This document shows, one piece after another, positions 18,005-29,313 of a stretch of DNA of 64,000 nucleotides. Position 1 is the stretch's first letter. Every line of letters starts with the position of its first letter. Both the position numbers and the translations under genes were made by a program. The DNA lies in the NCBI RefSeq assembly GCF_000349845.1, contig NC_020829.1, positions 310,001 to 374,000 of the forward strand, written 5' to 3'. This stretch comes from Pseudomonas sp. ATCC 13867. GTDB lineage: Bacteria > Pseudomonadota > Gammaproteobacteria > Pseudomonadales > Pseudomonadaceae. Below the pieces are notes generated by a model. It was given only the letters and a program-made list of their open reading frames with translations, had not been told where the DNA came from and searched no databases.

Positions 18005-19006
18005 ATGCTCATGCGCAAAGGTCTTCTCGCCACCCTCATGCTGGCCGCCATCGGTAGCACCGCCCAGGCCGCCGACGAAGTGGTGGTCTACTCCTCGCGC
18101 ATCGACGAGCTGATCAAGCCGGTGTTCGACGCCTACACCGAGAAGACCGGGGTGAAGATCAAGTTCATCACCGACAAGGAAGCGCCGCTGATGGCGCGGA
18201 TCAAGGCCGAAGGCGCCAACACTCCGGCCGATCTGCTGCTCACCGTGGACGCCGGCAACCTCTGGCAGGCCGAGAAGATGGGCATCCTGCAGCCCTTCGA
18301 CTCGCCGGTGCTGGATGCCAACATCCCGCCGCAATACCGCTCCGGCACCGACAGCTGGACCGGCCTGTCGCTGCGCGCGCGCACCATCGCCTACTCCACC
18401 CAGCGGGTGAAGCCCGAGGAGCTGAGCACCTACGAGGCCCTGGCCGACAAGCAATGGGAAGGCCGCCTGTGCCTGCGCACGGCGAAGAAGGTCTACAACC
18501 AGTCACTGACCGCCACCCTGATCGAAACCCACGGCGAGCAGAAGACCGAGGAAATCCTCAAGGGCTGGGTGAACAACCTGGCCACCGACGTGTTCTCCGA
18601 CGATACCGCGCTGCTCCAGGCCATCGCCGCCGGCCAGTGCGACGTCGGCATCGTCAACACCTACTACTTCGGCCGCCTGCACCAGGAGAAGCCGGACCTG
18701 CCGGTGAAGCTGTTCTGGCCGAACCAGGGCGACCGTGGCGTGCACGTCAACCTGTCGGGCATCGGTCTGACCAAGCATGCGCCGCACCCGGAAGCCGCCA
18801 AGAAACTGGTGGAGTGGATGACCGGCCCGGACGCTCAGTCGCTGTTCGCCGGCATCAACCAGGAGTTCCCGGCCAACCCGAAGGTGGCGCCGTCGCAGGA
18901 AGTGGCGGCCTGGGGCGCGTTCAAGGCCGACAGCATTCCGGTGGAAGTCGCCGGCAAGCGCCAGGCCGAGGCGATCAAGCTGATGGACCGCGCCGGCTGG
19001 AATTGA
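18005..19006 (+). CDS. Ferric iron-type ABC substrate-binding protein (FbpA-like)
   Basis: A 333-residue periplasmic protein. The chosen start at 18005 gives signal [20 protein letters not shown], then [19 protein letters not shown]. Class-II ferric binding-protein features follow, including [11 protein letters not shown] with the paired tyrosines that bind iron, and [20 protein letters not shown]. The upstream open frame (from 17816) is REP-like sequence and is not counted. A permease follows after 155 bases holding a terminator. No ATPase gene accompanies the pair, so energy must come from an ATPase encoded elsewhere. A Fur-like box precedes it. Confidence 0.9.
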   Translation: MLMRKGLLATLMLAAIGSTAQAADEVVVYSSRIDELIKPVFDAYTEKTGVKIKFITDKEAPLMARIKAEGANTPADLLLTVDAGNLWQAEKMGILQPFDSPVLDANIPPQYRSGTDSWTGLSLRARTIAYSTQRVKPEELSTYEALADKQWEGRLCLRTAKKVYNQSLTATLIETHGEQKTEEILKGWVNNLATDVFSDDTALLQAIAAGQCDVGIVNTYYFGRLHQEKPDLPVKLFWPNQGDRGVHVNLSGIGLTKHAPHPEAAKKLVEWMTGPDAQSLFAGINQEFPANPKVAPSQEVAAWGAFKADSIPVEVAGKRQAEAIKLMDRAGWN

Positions 19007-19024
19007 AGAGACGGCCGAGGCCGC

Positions 19025-19095
19025 CAGCGGAAAGCGGCAAACTGTAAGCTGCAAGCGGTTGGCTCAGATATGGTTCCCACGCTTCTGCGTGGGAA
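19025..19095. repeat. Intergenic repeat motifs and 9-bp hairpin
   Basis: GCGGAAAGCGGCAAACTGTAAGCTGCAAGCGG (quoted in part: AAGCGGCAAACTGTAAGC) resembles short repeats common between Pseudomonas genes. It is followed by TTCCCACGC-TTCT-GCGTGGGAA, a perfect 9-bp hairpin at 19074-19095. Confidence 0.5.
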
Positions 19096-19114
19096 GCATA
19101 GTGCTCTTGAAAGC

Positions 19115-19145
19115 GCCCCGGCCCGTGCCGGGGCTTCGTGTTTTT
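19115..19145 (+). terminator. Intrinsic terminator between binding protein and permease
   Basis: GCCCCGGC (19115-19122), loop CCGT, GCCGGGGC (19127-19134), then TTCGTGTTTTT. It should lower permease expression relative to the binding protein. Confidence 0.75.
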
Positions 19146-19161
19146 CGATCCTGAGGTTTTC

Positions 19162-20790
19162 GTGGCCCATCCCGCCCCCCGCCGCTGGTATCCCATCACC
19201 TTTGCCGTCGCCGCCCTGGTGTTGCTGCCGATCAGCGTCCTGCTGCTGAGCTGGGCGGAGATCGACCGGGAAATCTGGTCCCACCTGTGGCAAACCCAGC
19301 TGCCGCGCTTGCTCGGCAACACGCTGATCCTGGTCGGTGGCGTGGGTGTGGGCGTGACCGTGCTGGGTGTCAGCCTGGCCTGGCTCACCAGCCTCTGCGA
19401 GTTTCCCGGGCGGCGCTGGCTGGACTGGGCGCTGATGCTGCCCTTCGCGGTGCCGGCCTACGTGCTGGCATTCGTCTTCGTCGGCCTGCTGGATTTCGCC
19501 GGCCCCGTGCAGACGCTGCTGCGCGAGTGGTTCGGCAGCGGCCTGCGCTTGCCTCGGGTGCGTTCCACCGGCGGGGTGATCATCGTCCTGGTGCTGGTGT
19601 TCTACCCCTATGTCTACCTGCTGGCGCGCACCGCGTTCCTCGCCCAGGGGCGTGGCCTGACCGAGGCGGCGCGGGTGCTCGGGCTGTCGCCCTGGGCGGC
19701 GTTCTGGCGTGTCGCCCTGCCGATGGCGCGGCCGGCCATCGGCGCCGGCCTGGCGCTGGCGATCATGGAAACCCTGGCGGATTTCGGCACCGTCTCGGTG
19801 TTCAACTTCGATACCTTCACCACCGCCGTATACAAGACCTGGTACGGCTTCTACAGCCTCTCCAGCGCCACCCAACTGGCCAGCCTGCTGTTGCTGTTCG
19901 TCATGCTGGTGCTGCTGGGCGAGCGCTACAGCCGGGGACGATCGAGCGCGCCCAGCGAGCGGCCGCGTGGTGCGGCACTGTATCGCCTGCAGGGGCTCAA
20001 GGCGTTCGCCGCGACGGCCTGGTGCCTGCTGGTGTTCGCCTGCGCCTTCGTCATTCCGGTGCTGCAGTTGCTGGCCTGGTGCTGGCAGAAGGGCCGTTTC
20101 GATCTCGACGAACGCTACTGGGGCCTGATCCTGCACAGTCTCTACCTGGGCGGCCTGGCCGCGCTGGTAACGGTGGCGGTGGCGCTGCTGCTGGCCTTCG
20201 CCTGCCGCCTGTCGCCCACTCCGGCGGTGCGTTCGGCGGTGGGCCTGGCGAACCTGGGCTACGCGCTGCCCGGCTCGGTGCTGGCGGTGGCGATCATGCT
20301 GGCCTTCAGTTGGCTCGACAACCACGCGGTGATCCCGCTGTCCACGGCCCTGGGCGGTACCGGCAAGCCGTTGCTGCTGGGCAGCCTCGGCGCGCTGCTG
20401 ATGGCCTACCTGATCCGTTTCATGGCCGTGGCCCACGGCCCGCTGGAGGGCGCCCTGGCGCGTATCCGTCCGTCGCTGCCGGAGGCGTCGCGCAGCCTCG
20501 GGGTGGGCGGTACGGAGCTGTTCTTCCGGGTCTATCTGCCGTTGCTGCTGCCGGGGACGTTGAGCGCCGCGTTGCTGGTGTTCGTCGACGTGCTCAAGGA
20601 AATGCCGGCCACCCTGCTGATGCGTCCCTTCGGCTGGGATACCCTGGCCGTCCGGGTCTTCGAAATGACCAGCGAAGGCGAGTGGGCGCGCGCCGCGCTG
20701 CCGGCGCTGACGCTGGTGCTGGTAGGACTGTTCCCGGTCATCGGCCTGATTCGTCGTTCCGCACGACCGGCCGGTTCCGCCAGTCGCTGA
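19162..20790 (+). CDS. Fused iron-type ABC permease (FbpB-like)
   Basis: I take the GTG at 19162 ([14 protein letters not shown]) because GAGG lies 5 bases upstream; the GTG at 19138 is inside the terminator. The product is 542 residues with about 12 membrane helices and two copies of the binding-protein-dependent permease domain. Each has an EAA-type loop ([19 protein letters not shown] and [18 protein letters not shown]). It should form the whole membrane channel for the upstream binding protein. No ATP-binding gene follows; the next gene is gcvT. Confidence 0.9.
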   Translation: MAHPAPRRWYPITFAVAALVLLPISVLLLSWAEIDREIWSHLWQTQLPRLLGNTLILVGGVGVGVTVLGVSLAWLTSLCEFPGRRWLDWALMLPFAVPAYVLAFVFVGLLDFAGPVQTLLREWFGSGLRLPRVRSTGGVIIVLVLVFYPYVYLLARTAFLAQGRGLTEAARVLGLSPWAAFWRVALPMARPAIGAGLALAIMETLADFGTVSVFNFDTFTTAVYKTWYGFYSLSSATQLASLLLLFVMLVLLGERYSRGRSSAPSERPRGAALYRLQGLKAFAATAWCLLVFACAFVIPVLQLLAWCWQKGRFDLDERYWGLILHSLYLGGLAALVTVAVALLLAFACRLSPTPAVRSAVGLANLGYALPGSVLAVAIMLAFSWLDNHAVIPLSTALGGTGKPLLLGSLGALLMAYLIRFMAVAHGPLEGALARIRPSLPEASRSLGVGGTELFFRVYLPLLLPGTLSAALLVFVDVLKEMPATLLMRPFGWDTLAVRVFEMTSEGEWARAALPALTLVLVGLFPVIGLIRRSARPAGSASR

Positions 20791-20902
20791 GATTCGATTG
20801 TCGGACAAGCTGTCCACGGGCCGGTCATGCGACTACAATGCGCGCGTTTCGTGCGGGCCGTACTCGCGCTCCGCACCCGCCTCGCCCGGAAGGAGACCAC
20901 CC

Positions 20903-21985
20903 ATGGGACAGCGCACACCGCTCTATGATTTGCACGTCGCCCTTGGCGCCAAGATCGTCGATTTCGGCGGCTGGGACATGCCGCTGCACTACGGTTCGCA
21001 AGTCGAAGAGCACCACCAGGTACGTCGCGATTGCGGCGTGTTCGACGTTTCCCACATGACCGTGGTCGACGTCACCGGTCCGCAGGCCAAGGAATACCTG
21101 CAACGACTCCTGGCCAACGACGTCGAACGACTTCAGGTTCCGGGCAAGGCGCTGTACAGCGGCATGCTCAACGAACGTGGCGGGGTGGTCGACGACCTGA
21201 TCGTCTACCTTGGCGTGTACGGCTACCGCGTGGTGGTCAATGCCTCCACCCGCGACAAGGACATGGCCTGGATGCAGGCCCATACCGAAGGCTTCGACGT
21301 CACCCTGACCGAGCGCGCGGACCTCGCCATGCTCGCCGTGCAGGGCCCGAACGCCCGCGAGAAGACCGCCGAGCTGGTCACTCCCTCGCGCGCCGCGCTG
21401 ATCCGTGAGCTCAAGCCCTTCCAGGGCAAGGCCGACGGTGACTGGTTCATCGCCCGCACCGGCTATACCGGCGAGGACGGTCTGGAAATCATGCTGCCGG
21501 CCGCCGAGGCGCCGGGCTTCCTCAACGACCTGGTCGGCGCCGGCATTTCCCCGGCGGGCCTGGGCGCGCGCGACACCCTGCGCCTTGAGGCCGGTATGAA
21601 CCTGTATGGCCAGGACATGGACGAAGAGATCACCCCGCTGGCCGCCAACATGGGCTGGACCATCGCCTGGGAACCGGCCGAGCGCGACTTCATCGGCCGC
21701 CAGGCACTGCAAGCGCAGAAGGCTGCGGGCGATGCGCCCAAGCTGGTCGGCCTGGTGCTGGAAGAGCGCGGCGTGCTGCGCGCGCACCAGGTGGTCCGCG
21801 TGGCCGGCGTCGGCGAAGGCGAGATCACCAGCGGCAGCTTCTCCCCGACGCTGGGCAAATCCATCGCCCTCGCCCGCGTGCCGTCAACCACCGGCGACCG
21901 AGCCGAGGTGGAAATCCGTGGCAAGTGGTACCCGGTTCGCGTCGTTCAGCCGAATTTCGTGCGTCATGGCAAAGCCCTGATCTAA
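20903..21985 (+). CDS. gcvT: Glycine cleavage system T protein (aminomethyltransferase)
   Basis: A 360-residue protein that moves the aminomethyl group from lipoylated GcvH to tetrahydrofolate, releasing ammonia and giving methylene-THF. Start 20903 ([20 protein letters not shown]) has AAGGAG about 8 bases upstream; the extra upstream frame is the promoter region. Family words include [24 protein letters not shown] and [17 protein letters not shown] (folate-binding residues). A possible sigma-70 -10 (TACAAT, 20834-20839) lies in the 112-base leader. I looked for a glycine riboswitch and saw none; the leader is too short. GcvH follows after 67 bases. Confidence 0.95.
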   Translation: MGQRTPLYDLHVALGAKIVDFGGWDMPLHYGSQVEEHHQVRRDCGVFDVSHMTVVDVTGPQAKEYLQRLLANDVERLQVPGKALYSGMLNERGGVVDDLIVYLGVYGYRVVVNASTRDKDMAWMQAHTEGFDVTLTERADLAMLAVQGPNAREKTAELVTPSRAALIRELKPFQGKADGDWFIARTGYTGEDGLEIMLPAAEAPGFLNDLVGAGISPAGLGARDTLRLEAGMNLYGQDMDEEITPLAANMGWTIAWEPAERDFIGRQALQAQKAAGDAPKLVGLVLEERGVLRAHQVVRVAGVGEGEITSGSFSPTLGKSIALARVPSTTGDRAEVEIRGKWYPVRVVQPNFVRHGKALI

Positions 21986-22052
21986 ATTGCATGATCTAAC
22001 TTGAAGAGGGCGGCACCGCCGCCCGTCGCCCAGTCCTCGAGGAAAAAACAAG

Positions 22053-22442
22053 ATGAGCAATATCCCCGCCGACCTGCGTTACGCCGCCAGCCACGAGTGG
22101 GCGCGCCTGGAAGCCGACGGTACTGTGACCGTGGGCATCTCCGACCATGCCCAGGAAGCCCTGGGCGACGTGGTCTTCGTCGAACTGCCGGAACTGGGCA
22201 AGACCCTCGCCGCCGGCCAGGAAGCCGGTGTCGTCGAGTCGGTGAAGGCCGCTTCGGACATCTATGCCCCGGTGGGCGGCGAAGTCATCGCCGTCAACGA
22301 CGTGCTGGCCGACACCCCGGAAGAAGTGAACAACGACCCGTACGGTTCCTGGTTCTTCAAGCTCAAGCCGAGCAACCCGGCCGAGCTGGACAAGCTGCTC
22401 GACGCCGCCGGCTACCGCGCTGCCAGCGACGCCGACGCGTAA
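22053..22442 (+). CDS. gcvH: Glycine cleavage system H protein
   Basis: A 129-residue lipoyl carrier. The lipoylation lysine is in the [17 protein letters not shown] block, as in all GcvH, and the N-terminus ([19 protein letters not shown]) matches the family. It shuttles the aminomethyl group between GcvP and GcvT. The gene has the ribosome binding site GAGGAAAAA upstream and ends in a terminator, which separates it from gcvP by 75 bases. Confidence 0.96.
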   Translation: MSNIPADLRYAASHEWARLEADGTVTVGISDHAQEALGDVVFVELPELGKTLAAGQEAGVVESVKAASDIYAPVGGEVIAVNDVLADTPEEVNNDPYGSWFFKLKPSNPAELDKLLDAAGYRAASDADA

Positions 22443-22459
22443 GACACTGCTGCAAACAC

Positions 22460-22492
22460 AGGCCTCGACTCGTCGGGGCCTGTTCTTTTTAC
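22460..22492 (+). terminator. Terminator between gcvH and gcvP
   Basis: CAGGCCTCGA and TCGGGGCCTG pair with one wobble around a CTCG loop, then TTCTTTTT. It may set the ratio of H to P protein. Confidence 0.75.
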
Positions 22493-22517
22493 GGACCGAC
22501 CTTTCGAGACCGTGGCC

Positions 22518-25394
<2,877 letters not shown>

Positions 25395-25410
25395 GCGGTG
25401 CGCTGAACTG

Positions 25411-25436
25411 AAAAAGCCGCCTTCGGGCGGCTTTTT
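25411..25436 (+). terminator. Terminator after gcvP
   Basis: A perfect 11-bp stem, AAAAAGCCGCC and GGCGGCTTTTT, with a TTCG tetraloop. Confidence 0.9.
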
Positions 25437-25742
25437 CGTGGTGGCGATTTCGCCGTTATGGACGGGCTCTTCGTAGGAGCGAGCTTGCTTGCGAACCTCG
25501 CCAGCGACGGAGTTGCCTGGAACCACTTTTCGTACAAGCGGACTTTGTCCGCGAAATCCCGCGCGGAGGACACCGTTTCTACCGGGAAACGCCAGAGCTT
25601 TGCGCCTCTTTTGGCGCACCTGGCTGATGTGCCGGTGTATCGCGGGCATGGCCCGCTCCTACAGGGATGCGATCAGCGCGAAGCCGTGACGCTGGGCGGG
25701 CGGAGCGACCCGATCCTCGCGCCGACCCCGCCAGCCGGGAAC
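25437..25742. repeat. Gene-free stretch holding three different REP subtypes
   Basis: Three REP-type units are visible: 25473-25496 (core GCGAGC-TT-GCTTGC), 25532-25555 (core GCGGAC-TTT-GTCCGC) and, inverted, 25640-25662 (core GCGGGC-ATG-GCCCGC). The outer frame is shared but the inner stems differ with matching changes on both arms. No gene is seen. The segment separates the gcv genes from an accessory-looking block. Confidence 0.7.
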
Positions 25743-25766
25743 GGCCCGTGGCGAGCGCCACGGGCC
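25743..25766 (-). terminator. Strong hairpin after the first DUF2388 gene
   Basis: A perfect 10-bp stem, GGCCCGTGGC and GCCACGGGCC, with a GAGC loop, 14 bases after the stop on the minus strand. The following T run is poor, so it may only protect the 3' end. Confidence 0.6.
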
Positions 25767-25779
25767 GCGCCGGTGGGGT

Positions 25780-26106
25780 TCATTGGGCAGGTACATCGTT
25801 GCGGCGAGTCAGGATGGCGTTGGCCAGTTCCATGTCGCTGCGTTGGCGCAGGCCGGGATCGTCGCTGCGCAGGCGGTTCAGGGCGGCTTCCAGGTACGGG
25901 CCACGGATCGCGCCATCGCTGGCGACATAGGTGCCGGCATCGTCCTGGGCGGCGGCGATCAGTTTGTGGTCGTGCCTGAAGGTCAGGTAGGTCGACGCGG
26001 TGGTGGCGCCGGACGAGATGATGTCGCGCCAGAAGGTGTCGGCTACGGCCGACGCGAGGGGAAGGGCGAGCAGGACGAAAGCGGTGGCCAGTTTGGCGGT
26101 GCGCAT
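25780..26106 (-). CDS. DUF2388-type secreted protein, copy 1
   Basis: A 108-residue protein with a signal peptide (MRTAKLATAFVLLALPLASA, cut near AVA-DT) and a short helical mature part. The start at 26106 is chosen because GGAGG lies 8 bases upstream; the GTG at 26115 is too close to it. The conserved words FWRDIISSGATTASTYLTF, HDHKLIAAAQDDA and DGAIRGPYLEAAL place it in the DUF2388 family of Pseudomonas (recalled, not searched). There is no cysteine or catalytic motif. A paralogue follows upstream on the same strand, 110 bases away. Confidence 0.85.
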   Translation of the reverse strand: MRTAKLATAFVLLALPLASAVADTFWRDIISSGATTASTYLTFRHDHKLIAAAQDDAGTYVASDGAIRGPYLEAALNRLRSDDPGLRQRSDMELANAILTRRNDVPAQ

Positions 26107-26180
26107 CAGAATCACCTCCGGAGGGTCCGTGTACAGGTGAGATGCGCGAGACTTGCGGGGAGTTCCTCGATTGCGCCGGG

Positions 26181-26210
26181 CGGCGCGCGCCGTGTGGAGG
26201 CCGCGCGCCG
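26181..26210 (-). terminator. Hairpin between the two DUF2388 genes
   Basis: CGGCGCGCG (26181-26189) and CGCGCGCCG (26202-26210) form a GC-rich stem just after the copy 2 stop. It lacks a T run, so terminator function is uncertain. Confidence 0.45.
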
Positions 26211-26216
26211 TCGCGA

Positions 26217-26534
26217 TCAGCGTTCGCTGGCGAGGAGGGCGCTGGCCAGTTCCGCGTCGCTGGCGTTGGCCAGTGCCGGGTTGGCGCTGCGCATCTGCAG
26301 CAGCGCGGATTCCAGGTAGGGGCCGCGAATGGCGCCGTCGGTGGCGATGAAGCTGGCGGCATCGTCCTGGGCCGGGCCGACCAGCTTGTGGTCGTCGCGG
26401 CTGGTCAGGTAGCTCGAGGCGGTGGTGGCGCCGGAGGTCAGGACCGAGCGCCAGAAGTCGTTGTCTTCGGCCATAGCCGAGGCCAGCGGGAGCAGGGTGA
26501 GGGCAAGGACGGCGGGGATGAAGCGGCGACGCAT
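26217..26534 (-). CDS. DUF2388-type secreted protein, copy 2
   Basis: A 105-residue paralogue of the neighbouring protein, with signal MRRRFIPAVLALTLLPLASA and then MAEDNDFWRSVLTSGATTAS. It shares SGATTAS, DHKL, AQDDA and DGAIRGPYLE with copy 1, but the C-termini differ (LASALLASER here). The pair is clearly an old tandem duplication. The tails end in helices rich in Ala and Leu. Ribosome binding site: AAGGAG ahead of the ATG. It is separated by 73 bases from the octaheme cytochrome gene upstream, so it may be transcribed with it. Function unknown. Confidence 0.85.
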   Translation of the reverse strand: MRRRFIPAVLALTLLPLASAMAEDNDFWRSVLTSGATTASSYLTSRDDHKLVGPAQDDAASFIATDGAIRGPYLESALLQMRSANPALANASDAELASALLASER

Positions 26535-26607
26535 GGTAACTCCTTGGTTGAGTGCGTCTTTCAGAGCGTTCGCCGCTTCCCGAGTTCCCGCCTGTTTGTC
26601 GGAAGTT

Positions 26608-28977
26608 TCACTCGCTCTTGAGCGAGGGATCGTCCGGGTTCTGTTGTTCCAGTTCCGCCAGCAGCATCTGCACCTTCTGCATCTGCCCGGTTTCGCGCAG
26701 GTAGGCGATCAGCGCCAGGCGTGCCCCGCGGTTGGCTGGGTGGCGTTGCAGCAGTGTTTCCAGCTCGCGGCAGGCGGCATCGACTTCGCCGCTGTCGTGC
26801 AGGGCGATAGCCAGCACGTAGCGGAGCTGGTCGTCGTCCGGGGCCAGCCGCACGGCTTCGCGCAGCTCCTTGAGCGCCTCCGCGCGCTGTCCCTGGCGCA
26901 CCAGGGCGAGGCCGTTGACGTGGTGCAGCAGGCCGGCCTTGGGATGCTGGCGCAGGGCGTCGTCGAGCAACTGGCGAGCCTCGGCCTGACGGCCGCTGGC
27001 TTCCAGCCACTGGACCAGGGTGACGGTGGCCGGCAGGAAGTCCGGGTTGTGTGCCATTGCTGCGCGCAGTGCGGGCTCCACCTGGTCCGGCCGGCCGGTG
27101 CGCTGGTAGAGCATGGCAAGGTTGAGATTGGCCTCGGCGCGTTCGGCCAGGCTCTTCTGCACCTCTTCGTACTCGCGCAGTCCATTGTTCAGCGCTTCAT
27201 CGAGGCCGGGGCGTGCCTGCGGTGGCAGTTGCGCCAGTTGCCAGGCGGCGGCGATGCGCACGGCGCGGATCGGGTCGGAGAGTCGCGGGGCCAGCATGGG
27301 CGCCAGCACCAGTGCCTGCTGCGGGCCATTGGCGAGGGAGGCGAGAACGTTGATGGCGGCGGTGCGCACCAGCGGATCGGCATCCTTCAGGCCTTGCGCC
27401 GCCAGCTCCAGCGAGCGCGGGCTGGGGTAGCTGGGCAGTTCGGCGATCAGCGTGGCGCGGCGGATCGCCGGCAGGTCGGGCGAGGCCAGCAGCAGGTGCA
27501 GCGCGCGGGATGCCCCCGGCTTGCCGCCACGGGCTTTCCACAGGGTGTCGTCGTAGCGCGGCGGTGGATTGTCCGGGGCGTTCGACTTGGCCGGCAGCTC
27601 ACTGGCGAACCACTGGCGGAACTGCTCGCCGATCTTCTTCGCCGGGATGTCCTTGTGGCAGGCCAGGCAGGCGTCCGGCGCACCGATGCGCCGTGCGTGC
27701 AGGGGGTTGGGCAGGCTGAAGCCGTGGTCGTGGCGGTAGTCGTTGACCATGTAGTAGCGGCCGGGCATGTGGCAGGAGGTGCACTGCGCGCCGGGGCTAC
27801 CGGGCTTGTGGTGATGGTGTTCGGGCGAGTCGTAGTTCTTCGCCTGCAGCCCCTTGCCGTCGATCTGCGGGCGCGTCGGCTTGCCGGCGGTGTTGTGGCA
27901 TTGCAGGCAGACGCCATTGCCCGGCGCCTTCAGTTCGCCGCTGTGAGGGTTGTGGCAGTCGGTGCACTGCACGCCCTTGGCGAACATCTTGCTCTGGGTG
28001 AAGGAGCCCCACTCGAAGACTTCGTCCTTGATCTTGCCGTCGATCTCGTAGAGCTCGCGGGTCAGGGTGCTGGGCAGGTAGTCGTCCATGAAACGGTGCT
28101 TGTTCTGGTAGCCGTCGTCCAGCGGGGCGCGACGGGCATGGCAGCGTGCGCAGGTTTCCACCACGGTGCTCTGGCTGGCGTTCTTGAGCGGTACCTCGAA
28201 GCCTTTGTCTGCGCTGCGATCCGCTTTCTTCGCCCATTCCAGGTGCTTCGAGGCTGGCCCGTGGCAGGCCTGGCAGCCGACGCCAAGGCTGTTCCAGTGG
28301 CTGGCGAAGCTGTCGGTCTTGGCGTCGTAGTTACGCTTGAAGCCGGTGGTGTGGCACTCGACGCACATGAAGTTGGCGTTCTGCGCGGGACGGGTCCAGT
28401 GCAGTTCGTCCTTGTAGTCGATGCGCTGTCCGGGCATCAGCTGGAACCAGTGGTTCTTGCGGCTATCCCAGGCGACGCCGAGAGCTTGCAGGCGGCCGCC
28501 CGGATACTCCAGCAGGTATTGCTGCAAGGGCTCGAAGCCGAAGGTGTAGGCCACCTTGAAGTCCGCCGGCTTGCCGTCGTTGCCGGGGGTGTTGACCCAG
28601 TACTCGTCGCCCTTGCGGAAGAAGCGGGTGGTTTCGACTTCGCCCTTGAAGGTGACGCCTTCGAAGTCGCCGAGCACGTTGCCTTCGCTGGCCGGCTTCA
28701 TCGCCTGCTGGTGATGGGAGCCCTGCCAGTCCTTGGTCTGCGCCTGGTGACAGCCCTGGCATTGCTGCTCGGCGACGAAACTGGCCGTCGTCTCGACCTT
28801 CGCTGGCGCGGCGAGCCTGGTCTGGGTTTGTGGGCGTGGTGCCAGTTGTGGCTGCGGTGCGCTGTTCTGCACGTACCACCAGGCACCGGCGGCGGCGATC
28901 AGCAGAATGCAGGCCAAGGCAAAGGCAATGCGGCGGACGAGAGGGTTCGTGGCGTCGTTGTTCTTAGGCTTTGGCAT
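26608..28977 (-). CDS. Periplasmic octaheme c-type cytochrome with HEAT-like and TPR regions
   Basis: A 789-residue protein with an N-terminal signal-anchor (RRIAFALACILLIAAAGAWW, about residues 15-34). Eight CxxCH heme motifs follow at 73, 205, 235, 276, 338, 357, 399 and 437, with extra histidines (HHHHK at 387-391) as possible ligands. Residues about 480-590 look like HEAT repeats, and 600-785 carry at least four TPR repeats. No CxxCK is present, so it is not a NrfA-type nitrite reductase. Similar multiheme/TPR proteins exist in several bacteria, but their roles are unclear. Heme attachment requires Ccm genes elsewhere. The beta-barrel gene upstream on the same strand may be a partner. Confidence 0.88.
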   Translation of the reverse strand: MPKPKNNDATNPLVRRIAFALACILLIAAAGAWWYVQNSAPQPQLAPRPQTQTRLAAPAKVETTASFVAEQQCQGCHQAQTKDWQGSHHQQAMKPASEGNVLGDFEGVTFKGEVETTRFFRKGDEYWVNTPGNDGKPADFKVAYTFGFEPLQQYLLEYPGGRLQALGVAWDSRKNHWFQLMPGQRIDYKDELHWTRPAQNANFMCVECHTTGFKRNYDAKTDSFASHWNSLGVGCQACHGPASKHLEWAKKADRSADKGFEVPLKNASQSTVVETCARCHARRAPLDDGYQNKHRFMDDYLPSTLTRELYEIDGKIKDEVFEWGSFTQSKMFAKGVQCTDCHNPHSGELKAPGNGVCLQCHNTAGKPTRPQIDGKGLQAKNYDSPEHHHHKPGSPGAQCTSCHMPGRYYMVNDYRHDHGFSLPNPLHARRIGAPDACLACHKDIPAKKIGEQFRQWFASELPAKSNAPDNPPPRYDDTLWKARGGKPGASRALHLLLASPDLPAIRRATLIAELPSYPSPRSLELAAQGLKDADPLVRTAAINVLASLANGPQQALVLAPMLAPRLSDPIRAVRIAAAWQLAQLPPQARPGLDEALNNGLREYEEVQKSLAERAEANLNLAMLYQRTGRPDQVEPALRAAMAHNPDFLPATVTLVQWLEASGRQAEARQLLDDALRQHPKAGLLHHVNGLALVRQGQRAEALKELREAVRLAPDDDQLRYVLAIALHDSGEVDAACRELETLLQRHPANRGARLALIAYLRETGQMQKVQMLLAELEQQNPDDPSLKSE

Positions 28978-29313
28978 GCGGTTCTGCGGCGAATATCACG
29001 GAGTGGAGGAGCTTCGGTGACTGCCGGAGGGATGTCAAACCGCGCGGAGAGTGGGGCGGGGGATTTTTGCGGAGCTCCCTCTCCCCGTGGGGGGAGAGGG
29101 ACGCGTCATCCTGGTGCTGCTGCGTCATCTTCTCGGCGATTTTCGCGTCTACCGCCTTGCGCAACCGGCCGATGCCGGCTGGTTTGGCGGCCATTCGACG
29201 AAGCTCGTCGAGGACTCGATGCCTGGGTGCTGCCGATGCCCGCCAGCCCGTCGTTGTACTGCGCTGTCGGCGGTCTCGAACGGCTCTGCAAGGCCGGGCC
29301 CCGGTGTCCTGAT
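28978..29313. other. 336-base gap with GGGAGAGGG hairpin and possible gene remnant
   Basis: CCCTCTCCCC-GT-GGGGGGAGAGGG lies at 29078-29100, a member of the second repeat family. On the minus strand at about 29115-29235 a frame reads RVLDELRRMAAKPAGIGRLR and then KAVDAKIAEKM, which looks protein-like but has no start or stop that fits. Nothing else is seen. Confidence 0.4.

Noticed and set aside
19138..19161. An upstream GTG start for the iron permease
   Set aside because: It lies inside the terminator; GTG at 19162 has a GAGG site at a good distance.
20790..20902. A glycine riboswitch before gcvT
   Set aside because: Only 112 bases are available and no tandem aptamer pattern is visible.
26608..28977. 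Octaheme protein as a nitrite or hydroxylamine-type reductase
   Set aside because: No CxxCK heme motif is present and the TPR region is not found in those enzymes.
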